This document shows positions 57,516-64,000 of a DNA stretch of 64,000 bases, piece after piece. The stretch covers positions 124,001-188,000 of the forward strand of contig NZ_LILC01000007.1 of assembly GCF_001274935.1 (NCBI RefSeq), read 5' to 3'. Under the pieces are notes generated by a model, which saw only the letters and a list, made by a program, of their open reading frames with translations, did not search any database and was not told where the DNA came from. A program made the position numbers and the translations under genes. The DNA is from Priestia koreensis (GTDB taxonomy: Bacteria; Bacillota; Bacilli; Bacillales; Bacillaceae_H). Each line of letters opens with the position of its first letter. Position 1 is the stretch's first letter.

Positions 57516-58286
57516 ATGTCAGTATTAGATGTTCGTCATTTATCAAAGATTTATGAAGGAAAAGTATCTTATAAAGCGCTTGATAACATTAACTTTACGG
57601 TGGATAAAGGAGAATTCGTCGGTATTATGGGGCCATCTGGGAGCGGGAAAACAACGTTACTTAACATGGTATCAACCATCGATTCACCAACATCTGGTGA
57701 AGTAACTGTGAATGGTCAAAACCCTCATGGCTTGAAAAAGAATGATATTGCGCTTTTCCGCCGCCGCAAGCTTGGGTTTGTTTTTCAATATTTTAACCTT
57801 TTGGATACGTTAACGGTCGAGGAGAACATCATTCTCCCCCTTACATTAGACGGCGTCAGCGTCAGTGAAATGAACAAGAGACTCGTTGACATTACGAAAA
57901 AACTGGGTATTGATCAAATTTTAAAAAAGCGTACGTATGAAATCTCTGGTGGGCAGATGCAGCGTACGGCGATCGCTCGAGCGATGATTCACAAGCCTGA
58001 GCTTCTTCTTGCAGACGAACCAACCGGAAATCTTGATTCAAAATCGTCCAAAGACGTGATGGAAACACTCGAGCACCTCAACCAATCAGAAGGTTCTACT
58101 ATGATGATGGTGACACACGATGCGTTAGCTGCTAGCTACTGTAGCCGCGTCATTTTCATTAAAGATGGACAGCTATACAATGAAATTTATCGAGGGGCAA
58201 ATCGACAAGCATTTTTCCAACAAATTATCGACATGCTTTCAGTGTTAGGCGGTGATGCACATGAACTTTCGACAGCTCGTTATTAA
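57516..58286 (+). CDS. bceA: BceA-type ABC transporter ATP-binding protein
   Basis: A 256-residue ATPase of the MacB/BceA group. Walker A is GPSGSGKT (39-46), the signature EISGGQMQR is near 143, Walker B LLLADEPTGNLDSK near 162-175, and the switch His in MVTHD near 203. The Q-loop region carries VFQYFNLLDTLTVEENIILP. It energises BceB to free lipid-cycle intermediates from peptide antibiotics such as bacitracin. The start is ATG at 57516, ten bases after AAAGGAG. It overlaps the permease gene by about 26 bp. Confidence 0.92.
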   Translation: MSVLDVRHLSKIYEGKVSYKALDNINFTVDKGEFVGIMGPSGSGKTTLLNMVSTIDSPTSGEVTVNGQNPHGLKKNDIALFRRRKLGFVFQYFNLLDTLTVEENIILPLTLDGVSVSEMNKRLVDITKKLGIDQILKKRTYEISGGQMQRTAIARAMIHKPELLLADEPTGNLDSKSSKDVMETLEHLNQSEGSTMMMVTHDALAASYCSRVIFIKDGQLYNEIYRGANRQAFFQQIIDMLSVLGGDAHELSTARY

Positions 58287-60171
58287 AAACGTGTTCAGAA
58301 ATAAGCGGACATATGCCGCTTATTTCTTGAGCAGCGCCTTCTCTGTATCCGTTTTTTTCGTCTATTCTCTTTTTATCTTTCACCCTGACGTGAAATCAGG
58401 TGTGAACGGTGGGATTGCTATTCAAGGAATGAAAGCAGCAGAGTACATTATTTACGTATTTTCATTCTTTTTTGTTCTTTATTCCGTCAGCGCCTTCTTA
58501 AAATCTAGAAAAAAAGAATTTGGGATTTTTATTATGACCGGTATGTCTAGGCGACAGCTAAATACGATGGTTTTTCTTGAAAATATGCTCATTGGAATTG
58601 CCTCGTTAATTGCCGGGATTTTGGTAGGAATCGTCTTTGGAAAGCTCTTCTTAATGATGGGTGCGAACATTTTAGAAATTGATTATTTATCGTTCCAGCT
58701 CCCTTCTCGATCACTTACACTCACCATTGGCTCATTTATGATCTTATTTTTCATTATCTCCTTATTTACGAGTTTATTTGTGCGAACAAACAAGTTAATC
58801 GATTTGTTTCAAGGCAGTCAAAAGCCGAAAAAGGAACCGAAATCATCTATTCTACTATCTCTACTTGCTGCTGTTCTTTTAAGTGGTGGTTACTATCTTG
58901 CTGCAACGTCAACCGTGTTAACGATTGGTTTCCGCTTCTTTCCCGTTATTATTATGGTCATTATCGGGACGTATTTCCTTTATACACAACTTAGTATCTT
59001 TCTATTAAAAATAGTGAAGAAAAATAAAGTGTTCTACTGGAACAAAACGAACGTGATAGTCATCTCTGACCTCGTCTACCGTATGAAAGATAATGCCCGC
59101 ATGTTTTTTCTCGTAACCGTTGTATCCACTACGTCCTTTTGTGCAGTTGGAACACTCGTTTCGTTTACAGTGACAGGCGATGAATACCATCTTAACTATC
59201 CTTATGCCGTTTCCTACTATTCAACAGCGCAAAACCAGGAAAAGGCCAAACACCTTAACATAATTGAGCAGGATCTTGAAAAGCAAGGACTTGCTTACAA
59301 AAAGAACGAAATCGTCTTAAAAAAAGCCGTGATCCACATGAAAAATGGAAATAAAAACGGACAAACCGTGACCGTTTTATCTGAGAAAAACTTTAATAAG
59401 CTTGCTCGTCCTCTTCATGTTAAGCCTATTCAGGTGAGCAATCGTAATGCTTACTTTGTTCAATCGTCTTCGATGATGCAAGGAAATGATGAGAAGAAAG
59501 GAAATATTGAGATTGAGGGACAAACTTCTACACTCCGTTCACGAGGATACGTGAAAAAAATTGTCCTACCTGCCTATCAAAACGATTATTTGCAGCTTGT
59601 GGTCTCAAACGACACGTATGACAAATTAGCATCATCTGCCCCCCTACGCACATACACGGGATATTATGTGAAGGACTGGAAGCATACAAAAGGAATTGGA
59701 GCTGCGATTGAAAAGCAGTTAGATCCGATGTCGAAGGCTTCGTTTAACTACGTTTCGTTAGGAGACGCTTATGCTCAAACGATGCAATTGTATAAAATGA
59801 TGCTATTTGTCGTGTTGCTTGTAGGCTGTGTTTTCTTCATTGCCGCTGGAAGTTTCCTTTATTTCAGGCTATATACAGACTTGGAGTACGACAAACGACA
59901 GTATGCGACCATTTCACGTGTCGGATTAACAGTGAAGGAACTAAATAAAATTATTACGACACAGCTTTCACTGTTGTTTTTCATTCCCATCATCATCGCC
60001 GTTATTCACAGCGTGTTTGCGTTTATGGCGTTACAAAGCTTTTTCTCACTGTCGATCGCGGGCAGAACGGGGATTGTGCTAGGCGCATTTGCGCTGTTTC
60101 AAATCATCTATTTCCTTATCATTCGATCTCGTTATCTGTTTCATATTAAAAAAGGGATTTTTACCGCGTAA
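58261..60171 (+). CDS. bceB: BceB-type FtsX-like permease
   Basis: A 636-residue membrane protein with ten predicted hydrophobic segments: one, then three (residues 15-160), two pairs in the middle, and three at the end, with a large extracytoplasmic domain of about 210 residues (near 310-510) between helices 7 and 8. This is the BceB signature; the outer domain determines which antibiotic is sensed. The N-terminus is MNFRQLVIKNVFRNKRTYAA, a conserved start. ATG at 58261 is chosen (ribosome-binding GGCGGTGATG); a GTG three codons earlier is also open. The particular antibiotic cannot be told from sequence. Confidence 0.92.
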   Translation: MNFRQLVIKNVFRNKRTYAAYFLSSAFSVSVFFVYSLFIFHPDVKSGVNGGIAIQGMKAAEYIIYVFSFFFVLYSVSAFLKSRKKEFGIFIMTGMSRRQLNTMVFLENMLIGIASLIAGILVGIVFGKLFLMMGANILEIDYLSFQLPSRSLTLTIGSFMILFFIISLFTSLFVRTNKLIDLFQGSQKPKKEPKSSILLSLLAAVLLSGGYYLAATSTVLTIGFRFFPVIIMVIIGTYFLYTQLSIFLLKIVKKNKVFYWNKTNVIVISDLVYRMKDNARMFFLVTVVSTTSFCAVGTLVSFTVTGDEYHLNYPYAVSYYSTAQNQEKAKHLNIIEQDLEKQGLAYKKNEIVLKKAVIHMKNGNKNGQTVTVLSEKNFNKLARPLHVKPIQVSNRNAYFVQSSSMMQGNDEKKGNIEIEGQTSTLRSRGYVKKIVLPAYQNDYLQLVVSNDTYDKLASSAPLRTYTGYYVKDWKHTKGIGAAIEKQLDPMSKASFNYVSLGDAYAQTMQLYKMMLFVVLLVGCVFFIAAGSFLYFRLYTDLEYDKRQYATISRVGLTVKELNKIITTQLSLLFFIPIIIAVIHSVFAFMALQSFFSLSIAGRTGIVLGAFALFQIIYFLIIRSRYLFHIKKGIFTA

Positions 60172-60177
60172 TTTTCT

Positions 60178-60213
60178 GCACTCAGAGTAATCGTCTTGCT
60201 CTGAGTGTTTTTG
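60178..60213 (+). terminator. Intrinsic terminator of bceAB
   Basis: CACTCAGAG pairs with CTCTGAGTG, followed by TTTTTG. Confidence 0.8.
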
Positions 60214-60363
60214 TCTGCCTACGTCATAAAATAATTTTGATAAAAACACTCGATTGATGCACAAAATAAGATGTTTAACCATGAAAGTGGTCATTTTTCC
60301 CTTTGTTTTTTTCTATTATACAACTTAAAATAAGATTGATTGATTGAACGAAAGGACTAGTCT

Positions 60364-61992
60364 ATGGGAAAATTAAAAATTACGCTACTCTACGTACTGA
60401 TTGGAGTTACTTGGCTGTATGTGACCGATGACCTTGTCAGCGCTTCCTTTGATCAAGACGCTATCCAACTTCTTCAAAGCGTCAAAGGCTATGTATTTGT
60501 TGGCGCCTCTGCTTTGTTTTTATACCTCTATTTGCATCGAAAAGAGAAATTTTCAAAACTTCAGGAAGAAGAAGAACGATTATCTACCTTGATTAATTCT
60601 ATGGTCGATTTCGTTAATTTTAAAGACGGTGAAGGCCGGTGGATTGAAGCAAATGATTTTGGGCTAGAGCTTTTTCAACTTCAAGATATTCCATACAAAG
60701 GGAAAACAGACCAGCAGCTTGCGACATACTCCCCGAACTTTTCAGAAGCGCTTCAAGCTTGCACGGGAAGTGATGAGCAGGTCTGGATGAACGGAAAGGT
60801 AACACGATTTGAAGAAAAGATTCCGCTACCAGACGGAACGTACAAAACGTTTGATACAATTAAGGTTCCTCTCTTTATGCATGACGGATCACGTAAAGGT
60901 CTAGTCATTATTGGGCGCGATATTACACAGCGAGTTGAAATGGAAAATCGCTTAAACGAAAGCGAGCAAAAATACAAATCACTATTCGATTACAATCCTG
61001 AACCTGTATTTATGATGGACCTCACTGGACGCATACAAGACGTTAACACCCAATTTTTAAACGCACTCGGTTATACATATGAAGAACTTATGGGACGTCC
61101 TGTTTGTCGTCTTCTCGAAAAAGTAACGGCTTCTGAAGTACAAAAGATTATTCGAAGAATCGTCACAAGTCGAAAAGGAACGCGAAATGGAGACGTGCAG
61201 TTTCTCAATCAAGGCGGACAATCCGTTTTACTTCATTGCACCTCTGTTCCGATGATTGTGAATGATGAGATCAAAGGCGTTATTTGCTACGGAAAAGACG
61301 TCACGGTCATCCGCGAAACACAGGAACGTCTGCGAAAAAGTGAAAAGCTATCTGTTGTTGGTGAGCTTGCAGCAAGCGTGGCACATGAAGTACGGAACCC
61401 TCTTACTTCTTTAAAAGGATTTGTTCAGTTGTTGGAACAAGAGGATGAAAAGCACCAGCACTACTATAGCATTATGATCGATGAATTAAATCGGATTAAT
61501 CGGATTGTCAGTGAACTTCTGATGTTAGCAAAACCTCAGGAAACCCCTCTTTCTCGCTGTAACATCTTCGATTTATTAATAGGTGTTAAGAATTTGATGG
61601 ATTCACAGGCGCATTATTACGGCGCATCCATTGATGTAAGCTATAGCGGTGAAGGTCCTTCCCTACTATTGGGTGAAACGGATCAGTTGAAACAGATTTT
61701 TATTAACTTAATCAAAAATGCGGTGGAAGCTTCCGCTACAAAGATAGACATTCGGATTATGAAGCAGGAAGAAAGCATCCAAGTGATCGTTCAAGACAAC
61801 GGAATAGGAATTGAAAGAGATCGGATTAAGCACCTCGGCGAACCGTTTTATTCTTCCAAAGAAAAAGGAACGGGGCTTGGACTTACCATTACGCACCGGA
61901 TTATTCATTCGCATGGTGGAACCATTCAATATGAAAGTGAAGTCGGTATCGGGACAACCGTTATCGTGACGTTTCCTGAAACACATGCCTAA
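60364..61992 (+). CDS. PAS-domain sensor histidine kinase, sporulation-kinase type
   Basis: A 542-residue kinase. Two membrane helices at the N-terminus (residues 5-20 and 42-57) are followed by two PAS domains (about 73-188 and 203-315), a dimerisation helix with His341 in LAASVAHEVRNPLTSLKGFV, and an ATPase domain (NLIKNAVEAS near 455, DNGIGIERD near 480, GTGLGLTIT near 505). The H box VAHEVRNPLTSLKGF matches the KinA-KinE group that feeds the Spo0A phosphorelay. No response-regulator gene is adjacent, as usual for such orphan kinases. The start is ATG at 60364 after AAAGGACTAGTCT. Which Kin it equals is not clear. Confidence 0.85.
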   Translation: MGKLKITLLYVLIGVTWLYVTDDLVSASFDQDAIQLLQSVKGYVFVGASALFLYLYLHRKEKFSKLQEEEERLSTLINSMVDFVNFKDGEGRWIEANDFGLELFQLQDIPYKGKTDQQLATYSPNFSEALQACTGSDEQVWMNGKVTRFEEKIPLPDGTYKTFDTIKVPLFMHDGSRKGLVIIGRDITQRVEMENRLNESEQKYKSLFDYNPEPVFMMDLTGRIQDVNTQFLNALGYTYEELMGRPVCRLLEKVTASEVQKIIRRIVTSRKGTRNGDVQFLNQGGQSVLLHCTSVPMIVNDEIKGVICYGKDVTVIRETQERLRKSEKLSVVGELAASVAHEVRNPLTSLKGFVQLLEQEDEKHQHYYSIMIDELNRINRIVSELLMLAKPQETPLSRCNIFDLLIGVKNLMDSQAHYYGASIDVSYSGEGPSLLLGETDQLKQIFINLIKNAVEASATKIDIRIMKQEESIQVIVQDNGIGIERDRIKHLGEPFYSSKEKGTGLGLTITHRIIHSHGGTIQYESEVGIGTTVIVTFPETHA

Positions 61993-62033
61993 AAAGAGCC
62001 TTGCATTCTAACGATAGAATGCAAGGCTCTTTT
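61991..62033. terminator. Bidirectional terminator after the sensor kinase
   Basis: AAAAGAGCCTTGCATTCTA pairs with TAGAATGCAAGGCTCTTTT around a four-base loop; 19 bp, T runs on both strands. Confidence 0.9.
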
Positions 62034-62043
62034 GCTAGGACTC

Positions 62044-62559
62044 TCATGAAACGGGCTTCATGTCCAAATATTTTTTCCCTTTTCCGTAAATATAAAGGTT
62101 ATAACCGATATAATAGGTCGCTAGCAAAAAGAAAACGATCATCGTAAGCGGATCACTCGCAAAATGCTTTCCGTAGCTCGCCTGCGTTTCAGGATCAATT
62201 TTCATGATTTGGATGAAACGATAAAGAAAGCGGCTTAAAAATAACAATAGAACAATTGATTCGATCCAAATATGAGTGCGATAATATAGAAGATTTTCGC
62301 GCATTTCGAGCTGACTGTGCTTTTGGGCATAGCTAAGCAGGATAATTCCGCCAACAATTCCGATCGCATCGTACAAATAAGAAATAGGATGAACAGCGCT
62401 GTTTATCAACAACAAAACGGCGATGACGGAAAAAAGGATTGCTCTAATAAAAAGACGCCTCGTTTTAAACAGCTGAAAACCAATACTTCTTTTAATTCGC
62501 CGGTATAAGATGAATGCAATAATAACAAATGAATAGATGTAGGGCTGTACGTGCATCAT
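62044..62559 (-). CDS. CcdC-like membrane protein (DUF1453)
   Basis: A 171-residue protein with about five hydrophobic segments. It resembles CcdC (YneJ) of B. subtilis, a membrane protein encoded near cytochrome c biogenesis genes though not essential for it: VQPYIYSFVIIAFILYRRIK at the start, RRLFIRAILFSVIAVLLLIN near 34, and YDAIGIVGGIILLSYAQKHS near 63. The start is ATG at 62559 or 62556 (ATGATG) behind AGAGGTGAA. There is no CcdA or thioredoxin gene here, so a link to cytochrome c is not supported by context. Confidence 0.75.
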   Translation of the reverse strand: MMHVQPYIYSFVIIAFILYRRIKRSIGFQLFKTRRLFIRAILFSVIAVLLLINSAVHPISYLYDAIGIVGGIILLSYAQKHSQLEMRENLLYYRTHIWIESIVLLLFLSRFLYRFIQIMKIDPETQASYGKHFASDPLTMIVFFLLATYYIGYNLYIYGKGKKYLDMKPVS

Positions 62560-62655
62560 TTCACCTCTTTCATTTAACGTATGTGAAGATGTCTCATTAT
62601 ATCACATCCGAAAATACCATTAAATGGATAAAAAGAAGCGTAAACGTTATCTAAG

Positions 62656-62690
62656 CAAAAAAAAAAAGCTTTCCTTGATAGGAAAGCTTC
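62656..62690 (-). terminator. Intrinsic terminator of the ohr operon
   Basis: On the minus strand AAGCTTTCC pairs with GGAAAGCTT (five-base loop), followed by eleven Ts. Confidence 0.88.
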
Positions 62691-62695
62691 TGTCA

Positions 62696-63121
62696 TTATT
62701 CTGCTACTGTTAAATTGACTTGAACATTACCGCGAGTTGCTTTAGAGTATGGGCATACTTGGTGTGCCGCTTCCACAAGCTCTTGGGCTTGATCCTGTGG
62801 TACGCCTTTTACTTTTACGATAAGCTCCACTGCAATTTTAAATCCGTTATCTGACTCATCTTTTCCAATGCTTACTTCTGCTGTTACTTCCGTTCCCTCA
62901 ACCTCTTTGATGCGTTTTTTATTGATCACAAGGTTCAGAGCGCTGTCAAAGCACGCAGAATATCCAGCTGCAAATAACTGTTCAGGGTTCGTTGCGTCGC
63001 CGCCTTTTCCGCCCATTTCCTTCGGTGTCGCTACGTTTAAATCCAATACTCCGTCGCTTGATTTAACGTGTCCGTCACGTCCGCCTACTGTTGTTGCTTT
63101 TGCTGTGTACATTGGTTTCAT
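62696..63121 (-). CDS. ohrA: Organic hydroperoxide reductase
   Basis: A 141-residue thiol peroxidase of the Ohr/OsmC family that reduces organic hydroperoxides, probably with a dihydrolipoyl or bacillithiol partner. The catalytic pair is present: Cys57 in AAGYSACFDSAL and Cys123 in HQVCPYSKATRGN. The N-terminus MYTAKATTVGGRDGHVKSSD is typical of Ohr. The start is ATG at 63121, six bases after the regulator gene ends; AAGGAGATTG upstream is the ribosome binding site. It is co-transcribed with ohrR, unlike B. subtilis, where ohrA and ohrB flank ohrR with separate promoters. Confidence 0.95.
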   Translation of the reverse strand: MKPMYTAKATTVGGRDGHVKSSDGVLDLNVATPKEMGGKGGDATNPEQLFAAGYSACFDSALNLVINKKRIKEVEGTEVTAEVSIGKDESDNGFKIAVELIVKVKGVPQDQAQELVEAAHQVCPYSKATRGNVQVNLTVAE

Positions 63122-63127
63122 GATTCA

Positions 63128-63565
63128 TCAATCTCCTTTTTGTAGTGTTTGCGTAATGTGATGTAGCTGTTTTAACAGCTTGATGTACTCTTCGGTTGAA
63201 ATACCAAATCGCGGCGCTACCTCTTCTGGTATACATGCCGCCTCTCCTTTTAAAGAATACCCTTTTTCCGTTAATCTAATCATCACAATGCGCTCATCCA
63301 TTTCGGAGCGAAGACGAGTCACTAATCCACCGGTTTCCATACGCTTTAACATTGGGGTAAGCGTGCCGGAATCTAAAAATAATTGAGCTCCTAGCTCTTT
63401 GACACTCATTTCTTTGTGTTCCCATAGAACGAGCATGACTAAGTATTGTGGAAACGTAAGATCTAGTTTGGTCAGCAGGGGTCGATACATGCTTGTAATT
63501 TCTTTTGAACAGGCATATACCGCAAAGCATAGCTGATTTTCTAATTTTAACGTTTGATCATTCAT
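63128..63565 (-). CDS. ohrR: OhrR peroxide-sensing MarR-family repressor
   Basis: A 145-residue MarR-family regulator. The peroxidatic cysteine is Cys13 in ENQLCFAVYACSKEI, the place of Cys15 in B. subtilis OhrR; a second nearby Cys19 replaces the usual Ser. No distal resolving cysteine of the two-Cys type is seen except Cys near 125 (AACIPEE), so one-Cys control is likely. The winged-helix region is YLVMLVLWEHKEMSVKELGA near 42. The start is ATG at 63565 after TAGGTGCTTAAA; an ATG three codons earlier is also in frame. An AT-rich imperfect palindrome lies just upstream. Confidence 0.93.
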   Translation of the reverse strand: MNDQTLKLENQLCFAVYACSKEITSMYRPLLTKLDLTFPQYLVMLVLWEHKEMSVKELGAQLFLDSGTLTPMLKRMETGGLVTRLRSEMDERIVMIRLTEKGYSLKGEAACIPEEVAPRFGISTEEYIKLLKQLHHITQTLQKGD

Positions 63566-63583
63566 TTTAAGCACCTACCAATT

Positions 63584-63601
63584 TTAATCGCACACAATTA
63601 A
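63584..63601. promoter_or_regulatory. Possible OhrR operator
   Basis: TTAATCGCACACAATTAA is an imperfect inverted repeat (TTAAT...ATTAA outer arms) 19 bp upstream of ohrR. OhrR binds AT-rich palindromes at this place in other Bacillus. Confidence 0.4.
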
Positions 63602-63702
63602 GTTTCACACAATACCTCATAAAATGCAAGGACAGCTTCTTTTATTGACCAAGACAATGACTGGTGGGATAATAGTAAAACATGAAAATTGAGGTGACAC
63701 GT

Positions 63703-63930
63703 ATGGAGTTAATTTATTGCAAAGAAGATGTTCTTAAAAAACTGAACGATTACGTCGAAGTACATCCCCCAGTGGTGTTATTTAGGAAAGGTAATACGTA
63801 CACGATTTCGCAAGATGCCAACGGTCAGTGGATCACAATGGATGAAGAAAATCATCCTCATCTCTTATCTGCCTTTTCAACATTAGAGGAGGATTTTTGG
63901 TTTAACGCGCATTTTGAGGTACGTTCATAA
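63703..63930 (+). CDS. Small protein of unknown function
   Basis: A 75-residue soluble protein, MELIYCKEDVLKKLNDYVEV at the start and HLLSAFSTLEEDFWFNAHFE near the end. It seems to be a small alpha/beta domain (VVLFRKGNTYTISQDANGQW). I do not recognise the family. The start is ATG at 63703 after TTGAGGTGACACGT, with an ATG seven codons earlier lacking a site. A terminator follows. It diverges from ohrR. Confidence 0.7.
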   Translation: MELIYCKEDVLKKLNDYVEVHPPVVLFRKGNTYTISQDANGQWITMDEENHPHLLSAFSTLEEDFWFNAHFEVRS

Positions 63931-63936
63931 TCCGAA

Positions 63937-63975
63937 ATAAAAAAGGAACTTGCTCATGAGAGAAGTTCCTTTTTT
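63937..63975. terminator. Bidirectional terminator after 63703-63930
   Basis: AAAAAAGGAACTT pairs with AAGTTCCTTTTTT; T runs on both strands, so it can also serve the gene entering from the window edge. Confidence 0.85.
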
Positions 63976-63976
63976 A

Positions 63977-64000
63977 TTATTCGCTTTTTAGCACTCGCAT
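63977..64000 (-). CDS. Possible 3' end of a gene beyond the window
   Basis: On the minus strand the last bases read as MRVLKSE and a TAA at 63979-63977, directly before the bidirectional terminator. The position suggests the C-terminal end of a minus-strand gene that starts outside the window. Seven codons are too few to identify it. Confidence 0.3.
   Translation of the reverse strand: MRVLKSE

Noticed and set aside
1..64000. CRISPR array, tRNA or rRNA genes, prophage
   Set aside because: No regularly spaced repeats, no cloverleaf or rRNA sequences, and no phage structural or integrase genes were found by reading the window.

Overview
The window comes from a low-GC, endospore-forming member of the Bacillaceae. 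The evidence is small acid-soluble spore proteins (SspO, SspP, SspH), GerP-type and GerA-type germination proteins, a SpoVB-like flippase, a KinA-type sporulation kinase, strong AGGAGG ribosome binding sites, and sequences matching sigma-G and sigma-K promoters. The genus cannot be fixed from the sequence alone. There are no rRNA or tRNA genes, no CRISPR array and no prophage. One intact insertion element is present.

Layout. 1-4.3 kb: aconitase (cut off by the window edge) with a CcpC-like box, then sspO, an inverted small gene, sspP and a cotM-like small heat shock protein; this resembles the citB-sspO-sspP-cotM neighbourhood of B. subtilis, interrupted by one extra gene. 4.4-7 kb: M42 aminopeptidase, Ku, and a small anchored protein. 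7.2-10.5 kb: a two-gene McrBC-like type IV restriction cassette. 10.5-13.7 kb: small proteins, a frameshifted remnant, a YdbM-like acyl-CoA dehydrogenase and a PAS-STAS regulator. 13.7-16.1 kb: a sigma-K-type cluster of two GerPF-like proteins, two alpha-crystallin proteins and a GerPC-like coiled coil. 16.1-24.1 kb: housekeeping genes (PH-domain protein, PanF/YhdT pantothenate uptake, YdcF, SDR, NrnB-like DHH enzyme, DinB-like protein, GNAT, GT2). 24.1-28.2 kb: an SsuD-type monooxygenase in an operon with a carbohydrate-type ABC importer that has no ATPase. 28.3-32.2 kb: threonine synthase paralogue and a TetR-controlled ABC exporter. 32.2-35.9 kb: LRR-like protein, a possible small RNA, and an IS1595-family element carrying an acetyltransferase passenger, bounded by an 8-bp target duplication.

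36.1-40.1 kb: four overlapping genes for carotenoid tailoring (CruF-like hydratase, acyltransferase, glycosyltransferase, CrtI/CrtP-type oxidoreductase). 40.3-44.7 kb: small membrane protein, GNAT, HAD phosphatase, sspH, TrpD2-like protein and nitroreductase. 44.8-47.3 kb: an envelope operon (polysaccharide deacetylase, DedA, MGDG-synthase-type glycosyltransferase). 47.7-48.3 kb: mhqD with a recognisable MhqR-type operator. 48.4-54.1 kb: a germinant-receptor operon with a sigma-G promoter and a frameshifted A subunit, then a class A penicillin-binding protein with an apparent lipobox. 54.1-64 kb: SpoVB-like flippase, a BceRS-BceAB antibiotic-sensing module with a BceR-type box, a PAS histidine kinase, a CcdC-like protein, and OhrA/OhrR for organic hydroperoxide defence.

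Most worth following up: the SsuD plus sugar-importer operon (possible sulfosugar use), the GerP/alpha-crystallin coat cluster, the lipobox-bearing PBP beside a broken germinant receptor, the McrBC cassette with a hairpin in its leader, and the passenger-carrying IS1595 element.
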